Source of the DNA: Roseibium marinum
Lineage (GTDB): Bacteria > Pseudomonadota > Alphaproteobacteria > Rhizobiales > Stappiaceae
Assembly (NCBI RefSeq): GCF_002906165.1
Contig: NZ_PPCN01000005.1
Span: forward strand, 302,719 to 366,718
Direction: 5' to 3'
Length of the DNA stretch: 64,000 bases
Each line of letters begins with the position of its first letter. Within the stretch, counting starts at the first letter, position 1. The notes under the pieces were generated by a model. That model saw nothing but the letters and a program-made list of their open reading frames with translations. It was not told the DNA's origin and did no database searches. A program made the position numbers and the translations under genes. Positions 26,206 to 34,420 of the stretch are shown piece after piece.

Positions 26206-26645
26206 AATCTTGCTCCTCACGCGATAGGTGCAACTTTCATTGTGGGCCAGCCAATTCGGCCGTCTCCATTTGCTCCTTTGGGAAGCAATGTTGCACGCAA
26301 GGAACGTATCAGGAGCGCCGCGAATTTGATTGATCCTGATCAACGCCGGATATTCTTTCGAATTTTATCTCCGGCTCGACACTTGATTGGGAACCTACTT
26401 GTTGAAATCTGTCGGCTTTCAGGCGGTCGCCGAAGAATTTCTTGGGAGTCCCAAGAGTTTTCAATTTTTGCATGGATATAAGTTTGAGAAAATGCATATC
26501 AGGCAGGCGGACACGAGATTTCTTCAGCCCGTGACAAGCGAAAGTCTGGAAGACGTCAAGCTCTGTAAAAATAAGGATTTTCGAACCGCCGGTCTATCCT
26601 TTTCGTCTGCCGGATCGCGCCGATTTCATCTGCGGTGGAGGTTTC
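26206..26645. other. Intergenic region, promoter side of glpF-dhaKLM
   Basis: About 440 nt without a convincing gene. It holds the FNR/FixK box listed separately and an AT-rich part around 26440-26580. The short open frame at 26387-26896 runs into the antisense of the next gene and is not supported. Confidence 0.6.
26330..26343. promoter_or_regulatory. Perfect FNR/FixK-type box upstream of glpF
   Basis: TTGATCCTGATCAA matches the FNR/FixK/Anr consensus TTGAT-N4-ATCAA exactly. It is centred ~131 nt before the glpF start and no other gene is oriented to use it. Oxygen-responsive control of glycerol/dihydroxyacetone use is inferred. Confidence 0.55.
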
Positions 26646-27680
26646 CTACCTCTCCGTCAGTTTCAGCTCGATGCGCCGGTTCCTGGCGAGCACTTCGGGT
26701 GTCTCGCCTTCTTCCAGAGGCTGGAATTCGCCGAAGCCGGCGGCGACGAGGCGTTTCGGGTCGACGCCCTTCTCGATCAGGTAGCGGACGACGGAAATCG
26801 CGCGGGCGGCCGACAGTTCCCAGTTGTTGCGCAGGCGGCCGGTGCCCGACAGCGGCCGGGCGTCGGTATGGCCATCGACGCGCAGCACCCAGTTGATCTC
26901 GTCAGGGATCTGCCCGCTGAGTTCCTGGATGGCTTCGGCGAGCTTTTCGAGTTCCTGCCGGCCATCGGGGTTGATGTCTTCCGAACCGGAATCGAACAGC
27001 ACCTCGGACTGGAACACGAAGCGGTCGCCGACGACGGAAATGTCGGAGCGCTGGGACAGGATTTCGCGCAGGCGGCCGAAGAAGTCGGAGCGGTAGCGGG
27101 ACAGCTCCTGGACGCGCTGGACGAGGGCCGCGTTGAGGCGGCGGCCGAGGCTGGCGATCTTGGCCTGGCTGTCGGATTCCTTGGCTTCAGACGCCTCGAG
27201 CGCGGCATTGGCGGCGGCGATCTGGCGTCTTAGCGCCGCGATCTGCTGGTTGAGAAGTTCGACCTGTGCCAGCGCCTCCTGGCTGACCTGGCGTTCATCG
27301 TCGAGAAGGTTTTCCAGTCTTGCCGCCCGGCCGCCGGCGGTATCGGCGGCGCCGGAGCTGCTGTCGAGCAGGCCCATCAGCCGGGTCTGTTCGGATTCGG
27401 CGTCGCTCAGGCTTGCCTGAAGGCCGAGGATCGTGTCTTCCAGTTCGCCCGAGTTGGCCCGTTCCAGCGCCAGCAGTTCGGTGAGTTCGCTGATCTGGAT
27501 GTTCAGGCGGTTCAGCACCGTGTCGCGGCCGGAGAGCTGCTGCGACAGAAAGAACTGGGCGATCATGAAGATCGACAGCATGAAGATGATGACGAGCAGG
27601 AGCGTCGCCATGGCATCGACGAAGCCGGGCCAGTAGTCCGTCGACTGGGCCCGGCGGCGCGAGCGGAGACTTCCTGCCAT
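26646..27680 (-). CDS. MotB-like OmpA-domain protein, partner of a proton-channel stator
   Basis: A 344-residue inner-membrane protein with one N-terminal membrane helix (residues ~18-45). It contains D22 in WPGFVDAMATLLLVI, at the place of the proton-binding aspartate of MotB. A long coiled coil (~50-190, ALERANSGELEDTILGLQASL and repeats) leads to an OmpA/Pal-like peptidoglycan-binding domain (~205-344: LFDSGSEDINPDGRQELEKL, VDGHTDARPLSG, NRRIELKL). It is translated right after the MotA-like gene (4-nt gap). No flagellar genes are near, so a stator-like channel anchored to the wall for another purpose is likely. Confidence 0.8.
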   Translation of the reverse strand: MAGSLRSRRRAQSTDYWPGFVDAMATLLLVIIFMLSIFMIAQFFLSQQLSGRDTVLNRLNIQISELTELLALERANSGELEDTILGLQASLSDAESEQTRLMGLLDSSSGAADTAGGRAARLENLLDDERQVSQEALAQVELLNQQIAALRRQIAAANAALEASEAKESDSQAKIASLGRRLNAALVQRVQELSRYRSDFFGRLREILSQRSDISVVGDRFVFQSEVLFDSGSEDINPDGRQELEKLAEAIQELSGQIPDEINWVLRVDGHTDARPLSGTGRLRNNWELSAARAISVVRYLIEKGVDPKRLVAAGFGEFQPLEEGETPEVLARNRRIELKLTER

Positions 27681-27684
27681 CTCC

Positions 27685-28674
27685 TTACTCCTTCGCGCGG
27701 TCGAAGGCGGCAGAGATGGAGGAGAGCAGTCCCTCGATGCGTTTTTGCTGTTCGCCCTGGGCCTCGGCCCAGTCGCGCATCATCTGCTGTTCGGAGCGCA
27801 CATGCTTGACGAGGCCCTGGATGCCTTCCGCCAGATTGGCCATCGCCTGGTTGGCGTTGCGGCCGCCACCTTCCTCGACGCTTTTCTGAAGCGCGGAGAT
27901 CGAGGCCTGGATGTGTTCGACACCCGGTGAATCCGGTGCGCTGAAGAGGCTGTCCTCCGGATCGATATCGGTGACGGTGGAAAGCCAGTCTTCCAGTTCG
28001 TTATAGAAGCGGTTCTGCGCCTGGCCGGCCTGAAGGTCGAGAAAACCGAGTACGAGAGAGCCGGTGAGGCCGAAGAGCGAGGAGGAAAACGCCGTTCCCA
28101 TGCCGGAAAGCGGGGCTTCGAGCCCGGCCTTCAGGTCCTCGAAAATGACGTTCGCGTCGCCGGAACCGACATCGAGCGACTGGATGGTCGCGCCCACGGA
28201 ACTGACGGTCTGCAGCAGTCCCCAGAAGGTGCCGAGCAGGCCGAGGAAAACCAGAAGGCCGGTCAGGTAGCGCGATATCTCGCGCGATTCCTCAAGGCGC
28301 ATGCCGATGCTGTCGAGGATCGAGCGCGCGGTCGTCGGGGTCAGCGCCATGTCGCCGCCCTTGTTGCCCAGAAGCGCAGCCATAGGGGCCAGCAACACCG
28401 GCGAACGTGTGTCGAGCGCCGGATCGCCGATGCGGAAGCTGTTGACCCAGGTGATCTCCGGAAACAGCCGGATCACCCGCCCGAACAGCAGCAGCACGCC
28501 GAAGATGCCGACCATGACGATGAGGCCGTTGAGGCCCGGGTTGCTCACGAAGGCGGTGGAAATCTGCGGAAACAGGATGAAGGCGATAAAGGCCACGATC
28601 ACCAGAAAGATGATCATGAAAGTCAGATAAGCCCGCGGGCTGGACAGGCTGTAGGGGTCGAATTCTCGGGCCAT
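27685..28674 (-). CDS. MotA/TolQ/ExbB-like proton-channel protein
   Basis: A 329-residue inner-membrane protein. There are two hydrophobic segments near the start (~15-35, ~48-66). A pair in the MotA/ExbB core follows: YLTGLLVFLGLLGTFWGLLQTVSSVG (~137-162) and GMGTAFSSSLFGLTGSLVLGFL (~190-212), with the polar residues of the proton channel. After ~225 it has a helical tail. The gene precedes its MotB-like partner by 4 nt, so the two should assemble as a pentamer-dimer stator. It resembles proteins widely kept in alphaproteobacteria and not a flagellar MotA, as there is no long cytosolic power loop. Confidence 0.8.
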   Translation of the reverse strand: MAREFDPYSLSSPRAYLTFMIIFLVIVAFIAFILFPQISTAFVSNPGLNGLIVMVGIFGVLLLFGRVIRLFPEITWVNSFRIGDPALDTRSPVLLAPMAALLGNKGGDMALTPTTARSILDSIGMRLEESREISRYLTGLLVFLGLLGTFWGLLQTVSSVGATIQSLDVGSGDANVIFEDLKAGLEAPLSGMGTAFSSSLFGLTGSLVLGFLDLQAGQAQNRFYNELEDWLSTVTDIDPEDSLFSAPDSPGVEHIQASISALQKSVEEGGGRNANQAMANLAEGIQGLVKHVRSEQQMMRDWAEAQGEQQKRIEGLLSSISAAFDRAKE

Positions 28675-29200
28675 ATTGCGCTATCTGTCACCTGTTGAGG
28701 AGCTAACAGATTGATAGCGTGATTTTTAACAGGTTGGAAACCTCTTATCGGAAGGAAAGCGGGAATAAGGGTGGGAAAGGGCGTGAGCAGGGGGAGTTTG
28801 CGGGGCGGGCAGAATGGTGTGAACTGGGGCGGCTTGCGAATTTCAATTGGCGGAAGCGGGCATTTGTCCTGACCAAGCGCGCGTTGGATCTGGCTTGAGC
28901 TGGCCTTAAAATCCAATTTATCCAAGGACAGCTTTGCGCGCTCAACTCGGTCGGTTGCCGGCTCTCGAACTGGAGTAGAGAGCCGCCGCTCGGTGCGAGT
29001 CGGGCGAAGGTCTTAAAAGGGTGGGAAGCGGACTCTGGATCAGATGCTTGGTCGAAGTTTCGAGGCATTCAAAGTCGCCGCTCGCATATTTGCGAATATG
29101 GCTTGGAAAATGGCCGCATAGGGTCAATAACAAAACTGTGCAGGATCAGGGACGAAGTTCGGCTTGATATGTTTACGGAGATGACGACAAAGGTGCCTGC
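28675..29200. other. Gene-free interval, nothing identified
   Basis: About 525 nt. Several short open frames on the minus strand lack codon bias and start signals and I reject them. The first ~60 nt will hold the promoter and ribosome site of the MotA-like gene. The rest shows mixed composition, turning AT-richer toward 29200. Confidence 0.5.
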
Positions 29201-29791
29201 ATGATCGAAGCATTTATTGGCCTGGCCGGTGTTTTGGTGGGCAGCATGATCACGATCTCGAAGGATTTGTGGGTATCAAAACTTGTGCGGCGGCGCGAAG
29301 GATCTTACTCTGCGATACGGCTTATTTGCATCTTAGAAGAATATGCAGACAAATGCATTGATGTCGTTTGCGACGACGGCACTGCCTACGGGCAGCCTGC
29401 GGGCCGAACTGAAAGTGGCGAAGAATACAATGCACCTCAGATCGCCAAGCCTTATCCGCTGGAGTATCCTGAGGATATTGCATGGCGCAGCATTAAAGAA
29501 CCACTCATGCACCGAGCGCTCGCCCTGACGAACAAAGCCCGCAGCACCGATAGACGTATTGATGCCTCTGCTGAACATGCGCTTCCGCCAGAATATGAAG
29601 AGCTTTTTGAAACGCGCCAAGAAGGTTATGCTTGGCTTGGTTTGGATGCGTTGGGACTTGCGGATGATTTGCGAAAAGAATTCAAAATATTCGCAAAAAG
29701 TAGTGCTGAGTTGAACGGTGATTGGGACCCAAAGGCGTTTTTGCGAGGTAGGCTTTCACAAAAGCAAGAGCGTAGATCTCATCGCAAGTAA
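29201..29791 (+). CDS. Hypothetical protein with N-terminal membrane segment
   Basis: A 196-residue protein of unknown function. The first ~25 residues (MIEAFIGLAGVLVGSMITISKD) form one hydrophobic helix, probably an inner-membrane anchor. The rest is soluble and mostly helical, with charged stretches (KEPLMHRALALTNKARSTDRRI) and a basic end (SQKQERRSHRK). I do not recognise a domain. It lies in the AT-richer segment and is followed by another orphan gene 32 nt later. Codon use differs from the flanking core genes, suggesting transfer. Confidence 0.55.
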   Translation: MIEAFIGLAGVLVGSMITISKDLWVSKLVRRREGSYSAIRLICILEEYADKCIDVVCDDGTAYGQPAGRTESGEEYNAPQIAKPYPLEYPEDIAWRSIKEPLMHRALALTNKARSTDRRIDASAEHALPPEYEELFETRQEGYAWLGLDALGLADDLRKEFKIFAKSSAELNGDWDPKAFLRGRLSQKQERRSHRK

Positions 29792-29823
29792 GAGATATAA
29801 AATTCCACCGAATTATTCATTCC

Positions 29824-30237
29824 ATGACATTAATCGATAATATTCGCGAGTGTGCGGCTGAGGCCAACAAATTACTTTTGGCACAAAGTAGTTCGATTGA
29901 TGCTCCGTTCCTTTATAGCTATCCATATAGCTGTTGTGATATAATCTCTACGCACTTGTCTTTTATCCTGAAGTATAAATATGACGTACGAATTGCTAAA
30001 GCCTACAACAAAAATAATGATGAGTGGCACTATTGGTTGGAAATGGAGGGCCTAGTATTGGACCTCACTGCCCATCAATTTCCGCAGTACAACGCACCAT
30101 TAATATGCCTCATACCTAGTCCATTGGAGCGTCAATTCAAAGATGTAGAGCGAGTTTTGCCATGCGACGCGGAAGCCAAGGCCAATTTTCCGATAAACCA
30201 TCAACTCCTGGATCTCCTGCGTGTGTTTGTCGTCTAA
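29824..30237 (+). CDS. Small papain/transglutaminase-like domain protein, uncharacterised
   Basis: A 137-residue protein rich in A/T codons. The spacing of C37/C38 (YPYSCCDIIS), H69 (DEWHYWLEMEG) and D80 (LVLDLTAHQF) matches a Cys-His-Asp triad of an uncharacterised papain-fold family. In better-known members I recall a pattern like G-x-C-G-D ... H-x-W-L-E ... I-D-I-T-A-D-Q-F. If so it could be a peptidase, amidase or transferase. Start ATG at 29824 is 32 nt after the previous gene. No partner with known function is close. This is a remote-similarity call made by eye. Confidence 0.5.
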   Translation: MTLIDNIRECAAEANKLLLAQSSSIDAPFLYSYPYSCCDIISTHLSFILKYKYDVRIAKAYNKNNDEWHYWLEMEGLVLDLTAHQFPQYNAPLICLIPSPLERQFKDVERVLPCDAEAKANFPINHQLLDLLRVFVV

Positions 30238-30478
30238 ATACTCGGATCTCGAACATCAGCATTGGCGTGCCGCAACGCAGCATTCGAAGGCGAACGGGAG
30301 TCAGCTTTGGGCCGAGACCGGCCCATATCTCACGCGCGTGTCCGCAACCTCTCGAAAGACAACGGTAATCCCGGGCCTCTGCAACCCATCCTTCGAGACA
30401 GCGTTGCCCGCTTCCCCAGGATGCGGACAGGGCAATCAATCGCGTTTGGCGATCACGGTGCGGCACATGAAAATGTCA

Positions 30479-30506
30479 CCCCGGGCGAGCGGAGCGAGGC
30501 CCGGGG
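30479..30506. repeat. GC-rich palindrome (REP-like)
   Basis: CCCCGGGC, a 12-nt spacer, then GCCCGGGG: a perfect 8-bp inverted repeat with a GAGCGGAGCGAG centre, a layout common in intergenic palindromes of Hyphomicrobiales. Confidence 0.6.
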
Positions 30507-30590
30507 CTCACTCGTTTGCAGAGACTTTCAGCCTTTTGAGTGGCCTGACCGAACATGAAATTTGCTTCAGCAAGGTGTTGTGCGAGCAGG

Positions 30591-30619
30591 CCCCGGATCT
30601 GCGCTTCGCTTGTCCGGGG
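30591..30619. repeat. GC-rich palindrome (REP-like)
   Basis: CCCCGGA and TCCGGGG, 7-bp arms around a GCGCTTCGC-containing loop. It is about 85 nt from the previous palindrome, so the two may be one decayed composite element. Confidence 0.6.
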
Positions 30620-30783
30620 CGGCAGGGAGGGACGTGCGTCGGCCATGTCACACGCAGCAAGTCGGCGCAGCGGGAGCGCTTGTGCCGAATTTGCTTCCTC
30701 AGGATGAGGGAGAACAGGGTCTCAAACTTTGAAAAATCATGATTTCAAGACCCGGCATCGGTGTCGGGCCTTCGCAGCCGGTC

Positions 30784-31590
30784 TCATTCCTGCGCGGGAG
30801 CCTCGGCCTTTTTCAGCAGGCGCAGAAGGTGCTTGTGGGCGTCTTCGTTGCCGACGATCACATCGCCGCTTTCCAGCATCTTGCTCTTGCCGTCGAAATC
30901 GCTGACAAAACCGCCGGCCTCGCGCACCAGAAGGATCCCGGCCGCGATGTCCCAGGAGTTCAGGTTGCGCTCCCAGAAGCCGTCCAGGCGTCCTGAGGCG
31001 GTCCAGGCAAGGTCGAGCGCGGCGGCGCCCATGCGGCGGACGCCGGCGACTTCAGGCATGACGTAGCGCAGTTCGCGCAGGGAGCGGCCGTGATCGCCCA
31101 TGCCGATGAAGGGCAGGCCGGTGCCGAAGACCATGTCCGGCAGGTCCCTGCGTCCGGCCACCCGAAGGCGGCGGTCGTTCAGGAACGCGCCGCGGCCGCG
31201 TTCGGCGGTGTAAAGCTCGTCCATCACCGGGTTGTAGACGACGGCCGCAACGATTTCGCCCGCCCGTTCCAGAGCGATGGAGATCGCGAAGATCGGAATG
31301 CCGTGCAGGAAGTTGGTGGTGCCGTCCAGAGGGTCGATGTGCCAGCGATGCTGACCGTCGGTGCCTTCGACCTCGCCGCTTTCCTCCATAACGAGACCAA
31401 AGGTCGGGCGGGCTCGCGTCAGCTCGCTGCGCATGATGTCCTCGGCGCGGCGGTCGGCGGCCGAGACGAAATCGCCCGGTCCCTTTCGGGAGACCTGGAG
31501 GTTTTCAACTTCGCCGAAGTCGCGGACCAGGGAACGGCCGGCCTTGAAGGCGGTCTGAACCATCACGTTGAGGAGAGCTGTGCGGGCCAT
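30784..31590 (-). CDS. suhB: Inositol monophosphatase family protein (SuhB-like)
   Basis: A 268-residue Mg-dependent phosphatase. Motif A is DPLDGTTNF in HIDPLDGTTNFLHGIPIF, and motif B is visible as WDIAAGILLVREAGG. The Glu of the metal site is in VMEESGEVEG. Members hydrolyse inositol-1-phosphate and related phosphates, and E. coli SuhB also helps rRNA transcription. It lies downstream of efp on the same strand, with a stem-loop at 31613-31636 between them. Confidence 0.88.
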   Translation of the reverse strand: MARTALLNVMVQTAFKAGRSLVRDFGEVENLQVSRKGPGDFVSAADRRAEDIMRSELTRARPTFGLVMEESGEVEGTDGQHRWHIDPLDGTTNFLHGIPIFAISIALERAGEIVAAVVYNPVMDELYTAERGRGAFLNDRRLRVAGRRDLPDMVFGTGLPFIGMGDHGRSLRELRYVMPEVAGVRRMGAAALDLAWTASGRLDGFWERNLNSWDIAAGILLVREAGGFVSDFDGKSKMLESGDVIVGNEDAHKHLLRLLKKAEAPAQE

Positions 31591-31720
31591 GAATTGTCAC
31601 TTGTTGTTGGGTTTTGCCCGGGCGGATCCGGGCAAACCGGTTTGAATGCGTGTCTGCCTTTGTGCGGGCGCGCGCCGCACCGGCATTTCAAAGGCCTGTC
31701 TGGGGGCCTGTCAGGGCGGA

Positions 31721-32284
31721 TCAGTCCGCGCGGCGGACGTACTCCAGCGAGCCGGTGTCGACGATGATCTTTTCGCCGGCCGTGATGAACGGCGGCACCA
31801 TCACGCGTACGCCGTTTTCCATGATCGCCGGCTTGTAGGAGGACGACTGGGTCTGTCCCTTGACGACAGCGTCGGCTTCCGAGATTTCCAGGGTCACGAA
31901 TTGCGGCAGGGTGATGCCGATCGGGCGTTCCTCGTGAAGTTCCACGGTCACCATCATGCCGTCCTGGAGGAAGGCGGCGCGGTCGCCGACGAATTCGGCC
32001 TGAAGTTCCAGCTGTTCGTAGGTCTCGGTGTCCATGAAGACGAGCATGTCTTCCTGGGTGTAGAGATACTGGAAGTCCTTCTGCTCCAGACGGACGCGCT
32101 CGACCTTGTCTTCGGAGCGGAAACGCTCGTTGAGCTTGCGGCCATCGATCAGGTTCTTCATTTCTAGCTGAGCAAAGGCGCCGCCTTTTCCCGGCTTGAC
32201 GTGCTGGACCTTCACAACGGCCCAAAGCGTATCTTGATGCTGAAGCACGTTACCGGGCTTGATTTCGTTTCCGTTGATTTTCAT
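31721..32284 (-). CDS. efp: Translation elongation factor P
   Basis: A 187-residue EF-P that relieves ribosome stalling at polyproline. The start is ATG 32284 ([14 protein letters not shown]); the open frame upstream to 32380 is not used. The modification lysine is in [14 protein letters not shown] (K34-type loop). The three beta-barrel domains are complete and it ends in the typical [12 protein letters not shown]. No modification enzyme (EpmA/EpmB or EarP) is visible in the window. Confidence 0.95.
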   Translation of the reverse strand: MKINGNEIKPGNVLQHQDTLWAVVKVQHVKPGKGGAFAQLEMKNLIDGRKLNERFRSEDKVERVRLEQKDFQYLYTQEDMLVFMDTETYEQLELQAEFVGDRAAFLQDGMMVTVELHEERPIGITLPQFVTLEISEADAVVKGQTQSSSYKPAIMENGVRVMVPPFITAGEKIIVDTGSLEYVRRAD

Positions 32285-32443
32285 GGAACGACCGACTTTT
32301 TCGATTTGTATGGATCTGGAGCGGACGACGGCAGGTTTTGGCTGACGCGCTTGAATTTTGCTCGCGCCTGTCCACCACAAAAGCGGGCGGGATTCAAGAA
32401 AAAAAGGCGAATTCCGTCTTCAAAGCCGCGGCAACCGGAAAGA

Positions 32444-33538
32444 TTATGGCGATTCCCGCGCGGGATCCTCGCTCGGTGCCATCAGGGTCGCCGAATACTG
32501 CTCGGCCAGTTTGCGGGCATCAGTCAACGTCTCTTCATCGAGGCTTTCGACAATGCGGTCCAGCGACAGGTCCGACACACCGAGCGTGCGGGCGATCAGG
32601 TGCCAGCCGGCCGCGGCGGCGAAATCCTGCTCCCGGCCGCGGCCATTGGCATAAATTCTCGCGAGACGGTTCATGGCGACCGGGTTGCCGGTGGTCGCAG
32701 CCCGTTCGAACCAGTCCGCGGCTTCCGCCTCGTTGGGATCGACGCCTTTGCCCTGGAACCGCAGGATGCCGTAGTAGACCTGCGCGGATGTATGGCCACG
32801 CCTTGCCGCCCTGCCGAGCCAGAAGGCGCCCTGGCCCGGATCGTTCAAGCCGCTCTGGGCTTCGAGATAGGACAGGCCGAGCGCATACTGGGCTTCCGGA
32901 TCGTTGAGCTGGGCGGCCTCTTCCAGAAGCTCGCGCGATTTCTGTTCGTCGAAGGGCCGGCCTTCGCCTTCCTGGTAAAGCAGGGCGAGATTGTAGAGCG
33001 CGGAGGCATTGCCCGCATTGGCAGCCTGCTCGAAGTAGTCGGCGGCTTTTTTCTTGTCCGTTTCAACGCCGGTGCCGAGCAGATAGAGCTGGGCCAGTTG
33101 CATGGCCGAACCGGCATCGTCCTGTGCCGCGGCGAGGGCATACCAGTCGGCCGCCTTGGCCTTGTCCTGTTTAATCCCCAGTCCGGCCTCGTGCAGGACG
33201 CCGAGCAGCGCCTGGGCCGCCTTGTCGCCCTGTTCGGCGAGCGGGGTGGCAAGGCCGAGAGCGGTGAGAAACCAGCCGCGCTGGAAAGCCGAATAGGCGG
33301 TTTGCGAAGTAGCGGTCTCACCTTCCCGCAAATGCGGCGGGCCTGCGTCCACGATGCTCAAAAGCGTCTTGTCCGACGTGGTGACATCGATCAGCACGGG
33401 CCGCGGTTCGGCGGATGCAGCGGGATCGGCTTCAACGGCGTCGCCGCTTTCCCCGCTGTCCTGCGCGAGCGCAGGCGCGGTGATGAGCAGACCGGTGACG
33501 AGCAGGCCTGCGGCAAGGATGAGCGCGGCCTGGTTCAA
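32444..33538 (-). CDS. Sel1/TPR-repeat protein with signal peptide; start region disturbed
   Basis: About 364 residues from a TTG at 33538. Residues ~1-26 (NQAALILAAGLLVTGLLITAP then ALAQ) make a Sec signal. From ~95 on there are six to seven Sel1-like repeats of ~36 residues (KAADWYALAAAQDDAGSAMQL, KAADYFEQAANAGNASALYNL, EAADWFERAATTGNPVAMNRL), an alpha-solenoid for protein contacts in the periplasm or membrane. The expected positive n-region (NKRRKGF) lies just upstream in the same frame without a start codon. An ATG at 33576 with a good ribosome site reads the other frame, as if one base were missing there. Function is unknown. Confidence 0.75.
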   Translation of the reverse strand: MNQAALILAAGLLVTGLLITAPALAQDSGESGDAVEADPAASAEPRPVLIDVTTSDKTLLSIVDAGPPHLREGETATSQTAYSAFQRGWFLTALGLATPLAEQGDKAAQALLGVLHEAGLGIKQDKAKAADWYALAAAQDDAGSAMQLAQLYLLGTGVETDKKKAADYFEQAANAGNASALYNLALLYQEGEGRPFDEQKSRELLEEAAQLNDPEAQYALGLSYLEAQSGLNDPGQGAFWLGRAARRGHTSAQVYYGILRFQGKGVDPNEAEAADWFERAATTGNPVAMNRLARIYANGRGREQDFAAAAGWHLIARTLGVSDLSLDRIVESLDEETLTDARKLAEQYSATLMAPSEDPARESP

Positions 33539-33639
33539 GAGGGCGGAAAACCCCTTCCGCCGCTTGTTTCCGTCATGGTCTTCTCCCTCACGGGAGGGTC
33601 CTGGAAAGGTCTGCTCAAATCCGTGCAATGGCTGGCTCC

Positions 33640-34290
33640 TCACCCGTCCTGGCTGTCCTCGGGAAACGGATGGGCGTCCAGGATCCGGTTGGCTTGAGAA
33701 ACGAGCGACGCAATGTCGCCGCCCGATTGCCAAAGGGCGTCCTTGAGCGCGATAAAGTCGGCTGCGGTCGCCACCACCTCTTCCAGGGTCTCAATCGTGT
33801 TTCCGGCCAGCGCGACACAAGGTGTCGAGAAGAGCTCCGCCCACCAGGCGGCGCTGGACAGGGTCTTGGCGTGGGCGTTCTCCTTCTCGGCAAGATCGAG
33901 CTTGCCGAAGAAAATATAGTCTACACCGGTTTCCGCCAATTCCATGGCTTCGTGCCTGAGTTTCGTGCCGCCGGTGCCGACGATCCGATCGGGGTGGAAG
34001 CTTTCAACGGCGAGCTTCACGTCCTCCAGGGACGTGTCGACATGAACGCCGTCGGCACCGCTCCTGCCGGCGGCCTGGGTATCGCGATAGATGATCGCCG
34101 CCGCTCCCCCCTGCTGGATGACCGGGACCAGAACCTGCGCCGCGGCCTGAATTTCCTTGGTTCCGGCACCGGGCATGTAGATCATCACGCAGGCGATGTC
34201 GCCGCCGGCAAAAGCCTGTTCGAGCTTTGCGGCCATTTCGCCGGCGTCGAATTCCGGCGGTGTGATGAGAAAGAGGCGAGGGCGGTTCAC
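33640..34290 (-). CDS. Thiamine-phosphate-synthase-like protein (ThiE family)
   Basis: A 216-residue TIM-barrel protein related to thiamine phosphate synthase. MNRPRLFLITPPEFDA, GADGVHVDTSLEDVK and VDYIFFGKLDL are family strands; the ThiE-type phosphate loop near the C terminus is weak here (PCVALAGNT). Many alphaproteobacteria have such an extra ThiE-like protein next to fba, not in a thiamine operon, and no TPP riboswitch is visible upstream. It may not make thiamine phosphate. Confidence 0.75.
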   Translation of the reverse strand: MNRPRLFLITPPEFDAGEMAAKLEQAFAGGDIACVMIYMPGAGTKEIQAAAQVLVPVIQQGGAAAIIYRDTQAAGRSGADGVHVDTSLEDVKLAVESFHPDRIVGTGGTKLRHEAMELAETGVDYIFFGKLDLAEKENAHAKTLSSAAWWAELFSTPCVALAGNTIETLEEVVATAADFIALKDALWQSGGDIASLVSQANRILDAHPFPEDSQDG

Positions 34291-34420
34291 TGCGGGCGGT
34301 CCTGGTCAATCTGGTTCAAAGGCGACTGTCGGGTTCTTGTCCCTAAAGACGGCGAAAGAGGGACGCAAGGCCCCTCTCTCAGGAAAGTAAAAATATCTGC
34401 CGGTCCGGCTGACCTGTATT

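Larger units (their letters stand above)
30238..30783. other. Gene-free interval with palindromic repeats
   Basis: About 545 nt without a credible gene. It holds two GC-rich palindromes listed separately. The short open frames across it do not show normal codon use. It may contain remains of decayed genes. Confidence 0.5.

Noticed and set aside
26646..28674. Possible Zorya-type anti-phage system (ZorA/ZorB look like MotA/MotB)
   Set aside because: No ZorC, ZorD or ZorE-type gene lies beside the pair, the coiled coil is in the B protein and not as a long ZorA tail, and the pair looks like a chromosomally kept alphaproteobacterial stator-like unit.
33640..34290. TPP riboswitch or thiamine operon around the ThiE-like gene
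   Set aside because: No thi-box-like sequence upstream and no other thiamine genes adjacent; the neighbours are fba and a Sel1-repeat gene.
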